From Streptomyces sp. ATexAB-D23 (GTDB taxonomy: Bacteria; Actinomycetota; Actinomycetes; Streptomycetales; Streptomycetaceae), in assembly GCF_000373645.1 (NCBI RefSeq), contig NZ_KB892001.1, positions 252,441 to 316,440 on the forward strand: 64,000 nucleotides of DNA, read 5' to 3'. A program made the position numbers and the translations under genes. Positions 36,025-44,953 of this stretch are shown one piece after another (the stretch's first letter is position 1; each line of letters opens with the position of its first letter). The notes below the pieces were generated by a model. That model saw only the letters and a list, made by a program, of their open reading frames with translations. It searched no databases and was not told the DNA's origin.

Positions 36025-37269
36025 TCACCCCGCGACCGGCGGCAGAACACGCTCCACCGCCCCGGCCGCGCCCAGCAGCTCCGCGTCCCGGCCCCGGTCG
36101 GCCACCAGCTGGAGCCCGACCGGGCAGCCGTCCCCGGTGAACCCGGCGGGGACGCTCGCCGCCGGATGTCCGCTCAGGTTGAACGCCCAGGTCAGCGACG
36201 TGGAGTAGGTATCGCCCGGACCCTCGTGGCCGTGCGGGCGGTTCGGGGTGACGGGGGTCAGGAGCAGCGGGGTGCGGGCGAAGAAGGCGTCCAGCCGGCG
36301 GTCGTTCTCCCCGCGCAGCTCCGCCTCCGGCGGCGGCACGTCCCCGCCGCGTACCGCCTGCCAGGCCGCCGCCGGGTCCAGCAGCTCGCACCCGCCCCCG
36401 GTGAGCCGCACCACCCCGGCCGCCACCAGCCGCCGCACCGCGCCCCGCACCACGGCCGCCACCTCCGGGTCGGTCTCCGCGAACCCCAGGTCCGGGCTGT
36501 AGGCGGCGGACAGGGGCAGCACGGGGGCCACCGGCGCGTAGCCGTCCAGGACGTGGCGCAGATACGTCTGCGCACCGGCCGCCGATGCCGCCAGCACCCC
36601 GGCCGACGCGAGCCCCGACCGGTCCGGCGAGGGCAGCAGCCCGTTCGTCGTCTTCAGCCCGAACACCCCGCACCAGGCGGCCGGGATGCGCACCGACCCC
36701 GCCCCGTCGCTGCCGGTCGCCAGCGGGACCAGGCCCGCCGCGACCGCCACCGCCGAGCCGGCCGACGAACCGCCCGGGGTCCGGTCCGGCCGCCACGGGT
36801 TGACGGTGCGCCCGTGCGCGCCGAGCCCCCAGGTCTGCCAGTGAGTCCCCGGGCCGGGCACGGAGGCCGAGCCGACCGGGACGCCACCGGCCGCGATCAG
36901 CCGCCGGGCCGCGTACCCGCGGATACCGGCCGGGCCCTTCACCGCGAACGGGAGCCCGGCCAGGGGGAGGCGGGACGCGGCCGGGAGCCGGGCGAGCGCC
37001 TCCTCGGGCCTGTCGTCACATTCCCGTCTGCCGGCCGACGCCATGCACGCACTCTCGCCGCACCGGCCCCAGACCCAAGTACATCCAGTACGAGGGTCTG
37101 GGGCCGGCACGCCGAGAGCACGCACCTGACGCCGGCCGGCCCGCCCTCCGGGCGAACGACGGGAATGTGACGACAGGCCCTCGGGCCAGACGTCGAGGAA
37201 CGCGCACAGCCGCGGGTCCTCGCGCCCGATCGCGGCCAGCGCCCCGCGCACGTCCCAGGATTCCGTCAC
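36025..37269 (-). CDS. Amidase-signature enzyme with a 59-residue in-frame insertion
   Basis: 414 residues. The Ser-cisSer-Lys triad of the amidase signature family is present: Lys111 ([10 protein letters not shown]), Ser168 (PGGSSAGSA) and nucleophile Ser192 ([11 protein letters not shown]). Amidase-signature enzymes hydrolyse amides. Substrate unknown. At about 355 residues without the insert it is slightly short for the family. Residues 31-89 do not belong. They are the translation of a MITE-like hairpin element plus its target duplication (177 bp, 59 codons), which splits an original DVWPEEALAR. No stop or frameshift results. The insert lies in the N-terminal helical cap, before Lys111, so activity might survive, but folding could be affected. 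Confidence 0.85.
   Translation of the reverse strand: MTESWDVRGALAAIGREDPRLCAFLDVWPEGLSSHSRRSPGGRAGRRQVRALGVPAPDPRTGCTWVWGRCGESACMASAGRRECDDRPEEALARLPAASRLPLAGLPFAVKGPAGIRGYAARRLIAAGGVPVGSASVPGPGTHWQTWGLGAHGRTVNPWRPDRTPGGSSAGSAVAVAAGLVPLATGSDGAGSVRIPAAWCGVFGLKTTNGLLPSPDRSGLASAGVLAASAAGAQTYLRHVLDGYAPVAPVLPLSAAYSPDLGFAETDPEVAAVVRGAVRRLVAAGVVRLTGGGCELLDPAAAWQAVRGGDVPPPEAELRGENDRRLDAFFARTPLLLTPVTPNRPHGHEGPGDTYSTSLTWAFNLSGHPAASVPAGFTGDGCPVGLQLVADRGRDAELLGAAGAVERVLPPVAG
37008..37178. mobile_element. MITE-like hairpin element inserted in the amidase gene
   Basis: 171 bp bounded by perfect 21-bp terminal inverted repeats (37008-37028 and 37158-37178). CCTCGG is present on both sides (37002-37007 and 37179-37184), consistent with a 6-bp target duplication. 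Because the ends are palindromic, 4-bp or 2-bp duplications are also possible. The whole element is a near-continuous imperfect hairpin with an inner 14-bp perfect stem (37063-37076 / 37094-37107) around a 17-base loop that itself contains GTAC...GTAC. It encodes no transposase. I recall very similar intergenic elements in other Streptomyces genomes. Confidence 0.88.
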
Positions 37270-37273
37270 CGGC

Positions 37274-38731
37274 TCAGTCTTCCAGGGCCGCTTCCATCAC
37301 GGCCCGCGCGATCGGCGCCGCGCTGCCGCCGCCGCTGATGTCGGCCCGGTCGGCCTCGGCGTCCTCGACGACCACGGCGACCGCCACCGCCGGGCGGGCC
37401 GCGCCGTCGGCCTGCGCCCAGGAGATGAACCAGGCGTACGGCAGGTCCGAGTTGTCCACGCCGTGCTGGGCGGTGCCGGTCTTGCCGCCGACCGTCGCCC
37501 CGTCGATCGCCGCGTTCGTGCCCGTACCGTCCTCCACCACGTCGACCATCATCTGCCGCAGCCGCATCGCCGTCGTCGGTTCCATCGCCCGGTGGTAGGT
37601 GCGCGGACCGGTCGTCCGCACCGTCGCGCCGCTGTGCTTGGTCGTCCGCTCCACCAGGTGCGGGTACATCAGCTCCCCGCCGTTGGCGACGGCCGCCGCC
37701 ACCATCGCCATCTGGAGCGGGGTCGCCGTGGTGTCGAACTGCCCGATCGAGGACTGCGCCAGCTGGTCGTCGCTCATCTTGCGGTCGAAGTTGCTCTTCG
37801 CCACCCCCGACGGGATCTTCAGGTCCGTGTCGTTGAAGCCGAACCGGCCGGCCGCCGCCACCATCCCGTCGAGCCCGACCTCCACCCCCAGATGCGCCAT
37901 CACGGTGTTGCACGAGACCCGGATCGCGTCCGCCAGCGACGCCTTGGCGCAGCCGCGCGACTCGTTGGGCAGGACGGTGGAGGTGCCCGGCAGCACATAG
38001 GGCGACGGGGTGTCGGTCGCCGCGTCCGGATCGGTGACGACCTCCGCGTCCAGGGCCGCGGCCGCTGTCACGATCTTGAACGTGGAGCCGGGCGGATAGG
38101 TCTGCCGGATCGCCCGGTTGAGCATGGGCCGGCTGTCCGCCGCGTTCAGCTCCCGCCAGGCTTCGGTGACCGACGAGCCGGTGCCGGACAGCCGCCCGGG
38201 GTCGTACGACGGGGTCGAGACCAGCGCGAGGACGCGGCCCGTCGACGGCTCGATGGCCGCGACCGCGCCCCGCCGGTTGCCGAGCCCCCGGTAGGCGGCC
38301 CGCTGCATCGCGTCCTTGACGGTGGTGACGACGTCACCGCCCGGCTGCCGGTCCCGGGTGACCTCGTTCCACAGGGGGAGTGGGGCGAGCAGCGGGTCCG
38401 TGCCGGAGAGGACCGCGTCCTCGGCGTTCTCGATGAGCGTGGTGCCGTACGTCTGCGAGGCGTATCCGGTCACCGGGGCGTACAGCGGGCCGTAGCGGTA
38501 GGTCCGCTCGTGGGCGAGCTGCTCGCCGGTGTCCTTCGAGCCGGTGACGGGCCGGCCGTCGACCAGGATGTTCCCGCGCGGCTGGTCGTAACGGGCGATG
38601 GTGTTACGGCGGTTGGCGGGGTTGTCGTCCAGCTCGTCGGCCTCGAAGACCTGGACGCGGGCGGCGTTCACCAGCAGCGCGACGAGCAGCAGCAGGCAGA
38701 ACGCGGCGGCGTGCCGGATGTGGCGGATCAC
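37274..38731 (-). CDS. pbpA: Penicillin-binding protein 2 (class B transpeptidase)
   Basis: 485 residues from a GTG overlapping the upstream FtsW-like stop (GTGA). One N-terminal membrane helix (about 8-24), a dimerisation/pedestal domain, and the transpeptidase domain with Ser216-x-x-Lys219 (PPGSTFK), SCN at 273-275 and KTG at 417-419. It cross-links peptidoglycan outside the membrane with its partner glycosyltransferase, the SEDS protein encoded immediately upstream. The short form (under 500 residues) is typical of actinobacterial PbpA. It ends 4 bp before the amidase start. Confidence 0.95.
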   Translation of the reverse strand: MIRHIRHAAAFCLLLLVALLVNAARVQVFEADELDDNPANRRNTIARYDQPRGNILVDGRPVTGSKDTGEQLAHERTYRYGPLYAPVTGYASQTYGTTLIENAEDAVLSGTDPLLAPLPLWNEVTRDRQPGGDVVTTVKDAMQRAAYRGLGNRRGAVAAIEPSTGRVLALVSTPSYDPGRLSGTGSSVTEAWRELNAADSRPMLNRAIRQTYPPGSTFKIVTAAAALDAEVVTDPDAATDTPSPYVLPGTSTVLPNESRGCAKASLADAIRVSCNTVMAHLGVEVGLDGMVAAAGRFGFNDTDLKIPSGVAKSNFDRKMSDDQLAQSSIGQFDTTATPLQMAMVAAAVANGGELMYPHLVERTTKHSGATVRTTGPRTYHRAMEPTTAMRLRQMMVDVVEDGTGTNAAIDGATVGGKTGTAQHGVDNSDLPYAWFISWAQADGAARPAVAVAVVVEDAEADRADISGGGSAAPIARAVMEAALED

Positions 38732-40116
38732 CGCTCGCCCTCCGGGAGGGACGGGGCCGGGGCGACGACCCCGGCCTCCACCTCGTCCGGCGGCGGCCGG
38801 CGGGCGACATCGCTGACCCGGATCAGCAGCGCCACGATGATCCAGTTGGTGACCACGGACGAACCGCCCTGCGCGAGGAACGGCATCGCCATCCCCGTCA
38901 GCGGGATCAGCCCCATCACCCCGCCCGCGATCACGAACACCTGGAGCGCCAGGATCGAGGCGAGCCCGATCGACAGCAGCCGCCCGAACGCGTCGCGCAG
39001 CGCCAGCCCGGCCCGGAAACCGCGCGCCACCAGCAGCGCGTACAGCAGGAAGACGGCGGTCAGCCCGGCGAGGCCCAGCTCCTCGCCGGCCGTCGCCAGG
39101 ATGAAGTCGGACTTGGCGGCGAACCCGATGAGGACCGAGTGGCCGAGCCCGAGGCCGGTGCCGAGCATCCCGCCGGCGGCGAAGGCGAACAGCGACTGGG
39201 CGAGCTGGCCCGGTCCCCGGCCGGCGTCGATCGAGGCGAACGGGTCGAGCCAGTCCTGCACCCGGCTGTGCACATGCGGTTCGAAGGAGCCCACGACGAA
39301 CGCGCCGACCGCCGCGAGCAGCAGCCCGACCGCGATCCAGCCGGTCCGCCCGGTCGCCACGTACAGCAGGATCACGAACAGCCCGAAGAACAGCAGCGAG
39401 GTGCCGAGATCGCGTTCCAGGACCAGGACGCCGACGCTGAGCAGCCAGATCGCCACGATCGGCCCGAGCACCCGCCCGGTGGGCAGCTGGAGCTTCCAGA
39501 TCCTGCGGCCGGTGTACGCGAGGGCGTTGTGGTTCGCCGCGAGGTAGGCGGCGAAGAACACCGCGAGCAGGATCTTGGCGAACTCGCCGGGCTGGAAGGA
39601 GAATCCGGCGACCCTGATCCAGATCTTCGCCCCGTTCACCGCCGGGAAGAAGATCGGCACGATCATCAGGACGAGCGCGGCGGCGACCGAGAGGTACGCG
39701 TAGCGCTGGAGTACCCGGTGGTCGCGCAGGAACACCACCACCGCGATGAAGAACGCGACGCCGAGCGTGGACCAGATCAGCTGGGTCGTCGCCGCCCGGT
39801 CGCCCGGCGTCTCCAGGTCCAGCCGGTAGATCAGCACCAGGCCGAGGCCGTTGAGCAGGACGGCGATGGGCAGCAGCAGCGGATCGGCGTACGGGGCGCG
39901 GAAGCGGACCGCGAGATGGGCGAGCAGCGCGAGCAGCCCGAGGCCGCCGCCGTATCCGGCGACGTCGGGCGGGACCGCGTCGTCGTGGGCCAGCCCGACC
40001 GCGGCGTAGCCGTAGACGGAGATGAGGACGGCCCCGATGAGGAGCGAGAGTTCCACGCCGCGCCGCTTGGGCAGGCGCAGCACGGGCGGGGGTGCGTCCG
40101 CCGTCGATGCGGTCAT
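38728..40116 (-). CDS. SEDS-family glycan polymerase (FtsW/RodA/SpoVE type)
   Basis: 462 residues from ATG (MTASTADAPP). About ten to twelve hydrophobic helices. SEDS landmarks: GEFAKILLAVFFAAYL, ERDLGTSLLFFGLF, and the terminal GMAMPFLAQGGSSVVTNWIIVALLI. SEDS proteins polymerise lipid II at the membrane and pair with a class B PBP, here the overlapping downstream gene. The copy is probably one of several SEDS/PBP pairs in the genome and may act in sporulation or elongation. Confidence 0.95.
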   Translation of the reverse strand: MTASTADAPPPVLRLPKRRGVELSLLIGAVLISVYGYAAVGLAHDDAVPPDVAGYGGGLGLLALLAHLAVRFRAPYADPLLLPIAVLLNGLGLVLIYRLDLETPGDRAATTQLIWSTLGVAFFIAVVVFLRDHRVLQRYAYLSVAAALVLMIVPIFFPAVNGAKIWIRVAGFSFQPGEFAKILLAVFFAAYLAANHNALAYTGRRIWKLQLPTGRVLGPIVAIWLLSVGVLVLERDLGTSLLFFGLFVILLYVATGRTGWIAVGLLLAAVGAFVVGSFEPHVHSRVQDWLDPFASIDAGRGPGQLAQSLFAFAAGGMLGTGLGLGHSVLIGFAAKSDFILATAGEELGLAGLTAVFLLYALLVARGFRAGLALRDAFGRLLSIGLASILALQVFVIAGGVMGLIPLTGMAMPFLAQGGSSVVTNWIIVALLIRVSDVARRPPPDEVEAGVVAPAPSLPEGER

Positions 40117-40186
40117 GCCCCGCAACGTAGCAAGAGGCGGGTGGTATTTCCCTTATGTTCCGGTGTGGAGGTTTGCGGGGGAGCCC

Positions 40187-41500
40187 TCAGGCGGAGCCCG
40201 GGGACTCCTCCTCGTCGAGGCGTACGTAGTGCGGCAGCGTCAGCCGGGCCACCGCCCCGCCGTCCGGCGCGTTCCCGAAGGACAGCGCGGCGCCCATCAC
40301 CTCGGCCTGCCCGGCCGCGATGGTCAGCCCGAGGCCGTGCCCCTTGCCGCCGCCCTCGGTGCGGAAGCGCTGCGGGCCGCCCGCCGTCAGGTACTCGGGG
40401 AAGCCGTCGCCGTGGTCGCGTACGGTCACCACCGGCCCGTCGACGGTCACCACCACGGGCGGCCCGCCGTGCCGGTGCGCGTTGCTGATCAGGTTGCCCA
40501 GCACCCGTTCCAGGCGCCGCCGGTCCGTCTCGACGCGCACCGGATCCCCGGTGACGACGACCTCGGTGTCCGTGCCCGAGGCCCGCACCACGCCCGTGAC
40601 GAGCGGGGCCAGTTCGTGCACATCGAGATCGACGTGTTCGGTACGGGCGTCGAGGCGTGAGATCTCCAGCAGGTCCTCGGTCAGGGCGCGCAGGGCTCGG
40701 GCCCGGTCCTGCACCAGCTCGGAAGGGCGGCCCGGCGGCAGCAGTTCGGCGGCGGCCGAGAGACCGGTCAGCGGGGTGCGCAGCTCGTGTGCCACGTCGG
40801 CGGTGAAGCGCTGCTCGGCCTGGAGCTTGCGCTGGAGCGCCGACGCCATCGTGTCGAGCGCCCCGGCGACGACGGCGACCTCGTCCTGCCGGCGCGCGGG
40901 GTCCGCCGTACGCGGGTCGTTGACGCGGGCGTCCAGATCGCCCGCCCCGATCCGCCGGGCCACCCGCGCGGTCTGGTGCAGCCGCCGGGTGACCCGGGTG
41001 ACGGCGAACGCGCCGACCAGCAGGGTGGCGCCGATCGCCAGCAGCGAGGAGCCGAGGATCGCCCCGTCCAGGCCGTTGATCGTGCGGGCGCTCTGGCTGT
41101 AGTCGGTCCAGGCGGCCAGCGCCCGTCCGTCGTCCGCCGGGGTGGCCGCCCACATCGCCGGGCGCCCCAGGTGCCCGGCGACCATGGTGCCGCGCCGCCC
41201 GCCCGCCGCCAGGGCCCGAAGCTGCGCGGGCAGCCCCGGCGGGTCCACCCCGGAGCGCGGCGGGAGCGCCTCGCCCCCCTCGTAGGCGCGGGACACCTCG
41301 GTGAGCCGGGCGAGCGCCTTCTCGCGGGCGTGGCCGACCGTCTGGCGGGTGACCGCGGTGTGGACCAGCACGCCGAGGAGGGCGGCCAGCACGCAGCACA
41401 TCACGGTGATGAAGACCGCCGACTTCCAGGTGAGCGTCGCGGTCCAGGCGGGCAGCCGCAGCCGGCGCCGGAGCCTCGGCGTCCCCACCCGGCGGCTCAC
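40187..41500 (-). CDS. Sensor histidine kinase without an adjacent response regulator
   Basis: 437 residues from a GTG overlapping the upstream lipoprotein stop (GTGA). Membrane helices at about 26-48 and 148-168 enclose a 100-residue external domain. HAMP follows, then HisKA with His238 (FTADVAHELRTP) and HATPase with NLISNAHRHGGPP and GGGKGHGLGLTIAAGQAEVM. The partner lipoprotein is co-translated. No receiver gene lies nearby, so the cognate regulator must be elsewhere. A lipoprotein/kinase pair recalls the CseA/CseC arrangement. Confidence 0.92.
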   Translation of the reverse strand: MSRRVGTPRLRRRLRLPAWTATLTWKSAVFITVMCCVLAALLGVLVHTAVTRQTVGHAREKALARLTEVSRAYEGGEALPPRSGVDPPGLPAQLRALAAGGRRGTMVAGHLGRPAMWAATPADDGRALAAWTDYSQSARTINGLDGAILGSSLLAIGATLLVGAFAVTRVTRRLHQTARVARRIGAGDLDARVNDPRTADPARRQDEVAVVAGALDTMASALQRKLQAEQRFTADVAHELRTPLTGLSAAAELLPPGRPSELVQDRARALRALTEDLLEISRLDARTEHVDLDVHELAPLVTGVVRASGTDTEVVVTGDPVRVETDRRRLERVLGNLISNAHRHGGPPVVVTVDGPVVTVRDHGDGFPEYLTAGGPQRFRTEGGGKGHGLGLTIAAGQAEVMGAALSFGNAPDGGAVARLTLPHYVRLDEEESPGSA

Positions 41501-42234
41501 CGGCGCTCCGCCGGGACGGAAGCCGTGGGCCGGGGTGTGCGCGGGGCGGAGGGGCGCGGGCTCGGCGGGTGCCCCCTGTCCTGCCCGATGCGCAGGATCT
41601 CGTCCTGCGTGGGCAGCATCGCGCGCTGCCGGTCGTCCCAGGACCACGCCGTGCGGTACTCGTAGCCCGTGATCGCCGATGGCGCCCGCATGATCAGGTC
41701 CCGGCCGGCCAGCTCCACGCTGATCACCGCGTCCGACGTGGACATGATGCGGATCAGCGCGCCCGCGTCCGGCATGTAGACCCGGACCGAGAGCTGACGG
41801 CCGGCCAGCCGGATCGCGAGGACCATCTCGTCCTTGCCGTCCCCGGTGAGGTCCCGGAAGTAGGGCGGCAGCACCGGGCAGGAACGGGGCGCGTCGCGGC
41901 AGGCGTTGATCTGCTCCACCGTCCGGTCCGGCAGCTCGTCGACCCCGCTGGACCGGTCGGGCAGCGCCTTCAGCCCGGCCCGCACCACCGCCACCGGGTC
42001 CAGCCGGCGCACATCGCCGCCCGGGACCCGGATGCCGGGGATGCGCGCGGTCTCGCCCTCGCCGTAGTCGTACGGGGCGGCGGACGCCGGGGGCAGCGTC
42101 GGCCACAGGCGCACCGGACCGACCGCGGCCGGCGCCCGGCCGGCGCTCCGCAGTTCCCCGCCCGTGCCGCAGCCGGCCAGCAGCGCGGCACCGGCGACGG
42201 CCACGAGGGCGGGCAGCAGCCGCGGGCGCCGCAT
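41497..42234 (-). CDS. Lipoprotein paired with the sensor kinase
   Basis: 245 residues from ATG. Lipobox ALLAGC (Cys22). The external part contains RDLTGDGKDEMVLAI, a short FG-GAP/EF-hand-like DxTGDGxxE loop that may bind calcium, and ends in a Pro/Arg-rich tail. Probably tethered outside the membrane, where it could modulate the co-encoded kinase as CseA does for CseC. That role is inferred from the 4-bp overlap only. Confidence 0.8.
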   Translation of the reverse strand: MRRPRLLPALVAVAGAALLAGCGTGGELRSAGRAPAAVGPVRLWPTLPPASAAPYDYGEGETARIPGIRVPGGDVRRLDPVAVVRAGLKALPDRSSGVDELPDRTVEQINACRDAPRSCPVLPPYFRDLTGDGKDEMVLAIRLAGRQLSVRVYMPDAGALIRIMSTSDAVISVELAGRDLIMRAPSAITGYEYRTAWSWDDRQRAMLPTQDEILRIGQDRGHPPSPRPSAPRTPRPTASVPAERR

Positions 42235-42260
42235 GACTTCCTCCGATCCGGGTGTCCGGG

Positions 42261-42290
42261 GGGGCGGACCAGGGAAGGCCCGTCCGCCCC
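42261..42290 (-). terminator. Terminator-like hairpin after the zinc-ribbon gene
   Basis: GGGGCGGAC (42261-42269) pairs with GTCCGCCCC (42282-42290), 9-bp arms with a 12-base loop, about 70 bases past the minus-strand stop at 42362 and just before the lipoprotein start. Confidence 0.65.
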
Positions 42291-42361
42291 GTCGACCCTA
42301 TTCGGAAGGAAGTCTCTTATGTGTATTTAGTGCTGATGCGCAGCCAGGCAGCCTGCCGCGG

Positions 42362-42694
42362 TCAGTGCTGGTACGGGTTCTGGCCCTGGCCCTGCCCCGG
42401 CGCGCCCGGTGCGTAACCCGGCTGCTGGGCCTGTCCGTACGGGTTGCCGCCCTGCGCCGCCATGTGCTGGGCCAGCAGCTGGTCGGCCTGCTCCTTGGGT
42501 ATCTGCTGCTCACCGCCGCAGAACGTGCACTGCGTGGCGAACTTGGTGGAGAAGGGGAACAGCGGCACGAAGAACAGCGTGAACTTCGTGACCCGCTTGC
42601 GCAGCGTGTGCGCGGCCGGATTCCCGCACCAGCCGCAGACCAGTGTCAGGACGGCCAACTGGTAGAGATAGCCTCGCGTGCCAAAGATGATCAT
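42362..42694 (-). CDS. Zinc-ribbon protein with Gln/Gly/Pro-rich tail
   Basis: 110 residues from an ATG overlapping the HEAT gene stop (ATGA). Two CxxC pairs (CGWCGN and CTFCGG) separated by about 30 residues form a zinc ribbon that contains a hydrophobic FTLFFVPLFPFSTKF. A disordered GGNPYGQAQQPGYAPGAP tail follows. Small zinc-ribbon proteins of this kind occur next to many unrelated genes in Streptomyces. Role unknown, perhaps partner of the HEAT-repeat protein. Confidence 0.85.
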   Translation of the reverse strand: MIIFGTRGYLYQLAVLTLVCGWCGNPAAHTLRKRVTKFTLFFVPLFPFSTKFATQCTFCGGEQQIPKEQADQLLAQHMAAQGGNPYGQAQQPGYAPGAPGQGQGQNPYQH

Positions 42695-44805
42695 GTGGGT
42701 TCCTTCCCCGTGTTCCCCAGGAGCGCCCGGCGGCAGAGCGCCAGCAGCTTTTCGTCGGTGTACGTGTCGTGGCTGCCGTACCCGCCGTCCATCGCGTTGT
42801 GCCGGCGTACGGAGGTGAGCTCGGCGAAGAGCACGTGCGCCGCGTCCGACCCTGCGTCAGCGGGCCCCATCCGCGCCAGGCATTCCGCCACCCGGACCCG
42901 GACGTGACGATTCTGCTCCCAGGCCGCCAGCAGCACCGGGACGGACTCCCCGGCCCGCCCGGAAACCTCCCACAGCGCGCTCGCCGCGTCCACCCGCAGC
43001 CACAGCTCCTCGTGGCGCAGCAGCGCCCGGAGCCCCGGCGCGGTCGCCGCCGCCCGCCCGCCCAGCCGCCCCAGCGCGCTCGCCGCCGCACGCGCCACGT
43101 ACACGTTCTGGGTCGCGAGCCCCTCGACGAGCACCGGGAGCACCGCGCCGGCGTCCCCCTCCACCGCCCACAGCGCCTCGGCCGCCTCGACCGACTCCGT
43201 CGTCCCGGTGTGCCGCACCAGCGCCCGCAGCTCGGGCACCGCGCAGCCGGCGGCCGGCCCGAAGGAGGCCAGCGCCCGCAGCGCCGCCGTACGCAGCCAC
43301 TCACCCCGGAACGCCTCGGTGCCGCGCAGCACCCGCAGCACCTCCGGCGCGGCCTCGCCCACCCGCAGCGCGGTCAGCCCGGTCAGCAGCGGGCCCGCCC
43401 GGTCGTACGCCTGCTCGTCGAGCACCACCTCGCCCAGCCGGTTCCGCAGCGCGCCGGCCAGCGGCCGGGCCGCCTCGCCCAGGAAGCCGATGCCGGGCCC
43501 CACGTCGTACGGCACGTCCGGGCGGTCGAGCGCCGCGGCCAGGGCGGGCAGTGCGCGGGCGTCGCCCAGCCGGGCCAGGGCCCTCACCGCGCTGCCGAGC
43601 GTCGGCCGCCCGCCCGCCCACTCCCGCACCCATGCCCCGGGGTCCGCCGCGACCCGCGCCGCCAGCGCGTCCGCCGCGGGCGCGGCCAGGCCGAACAGGC
43701 CCTCCAACAGGTGCGAAGCGGCCTCCGCGAGCTTCGGGTCGGGCGAGGCGAGCTGCTCGCCCACCAGCCCGACCAGCTCCGCGTAGGAACCCCGCCAGTC
43801 GCCTATGAGCCCGCCGCTCATGCGCACGGCGTCGACGCGCTGCCAGGGGTCGGGGCTGCGCAGCTGATCGGTCAGCAGCTCCGTGCGTTCGGTGACGCGG
43901 TCGTCGAGCCCGACGTGCAGGGTGCGCAGCAGATCGGCCGTCCAGGGCGCGGTCCGCCCCGCGCTCTCCTCGGCGGCCGGCGCCCGCAGCTGCCCCAGCA
44001 GCGCCACCGGGGCGGCCTCGGGGGCGGCGGGCTTGGCCGGCTCGGCACCGCAGGGCCGGGCGCCCGCCGGGTCCGGGAGCGTACGCAGCTGCCGCAGCAG
44101 CCCCGTCACCAGCGGCACCACATCGCCCGGCAGCGAGCGCGGCGCGCAGCGCGCCAGCTGGGCCAGGGCCGCCAGCCGCAGCCCCGGCGGATTGGCCTCG
44201 GCGGCCAGCCGGCTCAGCCAGTCGGCGACCGGCCCGGCCAGCGGCCGGTGGCGCAGCGCGAGCCGCCCGGCCGCCTCGACCAGCGCGAGCCGCACCTCCT
44301 CGTCCGCCTCCACCGCCAGCCGCTCCCGCAGCAGGGCCAGCACCCGGGCCGGGTCGTCGTGCAGGGTGGCCAGGGCGAGCGGGGAGGAGAGCCGCAGGCC
44401 CTGGTCCGGGTCGGCCATCAGCGGGAAGAAGACCCCGGCGCCGGCGGAGACGGCGGCCGCCGCCATCGCGTAGTTCGCCGCGCCCTCCGCCTCGTCCTCG
44501 TCGATCTCCTCCTCGTCGTCCTCGCCCAGGTCGATGCCGCCGATGCTGGTGAGCAGCTCGACTATGTCGCCCCGGTCCGGGACCGCCGGATCGGCCACCA
44601 GCTCGAAGAGGAAGGGAATGCAGGCGAGCGTGCACGCGTAGACGTCGCCCTGGTGGTGCACCGCGCCGTACATCCCGTCCAGGGCGCCTTCACGCTCCGC
44701 CGGATCGGGGGACGCCAGGCCCCGCAGCAGCGCCGGCACGTCGTCGGCCGGCCCGTAGGCATGCTCCATCGAGGCCCAGTCGACCTCTTCGATCCCCGCG
44801 AACAC
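42691..44805 (-). CDS. HEAT-repeat protein
   Basis: 704 residues from a GTG preceded by GGGAGG. A longer frame upstream has no ribosome site. The whole protein is built from helical repeats with a roughly 30-40-residue period (ALAALARLGDARALPALAAAL; AARAAASALGRLGGRAAATAPGLRALL; RVDAASALWEVSGRAGESVPVLL), matching HEAT/PBS-lyase-like repeats. One very acidic stretch (DLGEDDEEEIDEDEAEG, about 107-123) interrupts them. Likely a scaffold or adaptor. No catalytic residues, signal peptide or membrane segment. Confidence 0.88.
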   Translation of the reverse strand: MFAGIEEVDWASMEHAYGPADDVPALLRGLASPDPAEREGALDGMYGAVHHQGDVYACTLACIPFLFELVADPAVPDRGDIVELLTSIGGIDLGEDDEEEIDEDEAEGAANYAMAAAAVSAGAGVFFPLMADPDQGLRLSSPLALATLHDDPARVLALLRERLAVEADEEVRLALVEAAGRLALRHRPLAGPVADWLSRLAAEANPPGLRLAALAQLARCAPRSLPGDVVPLVTGLLRQLRTLPDPAGARPCGAEPAKPAAPEAAPVALLGQLRAPAAEESAGRTAPWTADLLRTLHVGLDDRVTERTELLTDQLRSPDPWQRVDAVRMSGGLIGDWRGSYAELVGLVGEQLASPDPKLAEAASHLLEGLFGLAAPAADALAARVAADPGAWVREWAGGRPTLGSAVRALARLGDARALPALAAALDRPDVPYDVGPGIGFLGEAARPLAGALRNRLGEVVLDEQAYDRAGPLLTGLTALRVGEAAPEVLRVLRGTEAFRGEWLRTAALRALASFGPAAGCAVPELRALVRHTGTTESVEAAEALWAVEGDAGAVLPVLVEGLATQNVYVARAAASALGRLGGRAAATAPGLRALLRHEELWLRVDAASALWEVSGRAGESVPVLLAAWEQNRHVRVRVAECLARMGPADAGSDAAHVLFAELTSVRRHNAMDGGYGSHDTYTDEKLLALCRRALLGNTGKEPT

Positions 44806-44953
44806 GCCATCGCCTCCCCACCGACGTCCACGAAAGCAGTGTCTGCGCAGAGTGTGCACCACGGCTCGGACAATCCGACCACCCCCCGTACCCATTTGCC
44901 CTTGGACATGACAAAACTCGCGTCTGTGAGGTAGGGGTGCCCGGCGCGTACGG

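Noticed and set aside
37274-40116. A dcw-cluster origin for the PBP/FtsW pair
   Set aside because: No mur, ftsQ or ftsZ genes are adjacent, and the PBP is the short PbpA type. So it is a separate SEDS/PBP pair, not the division cluster.
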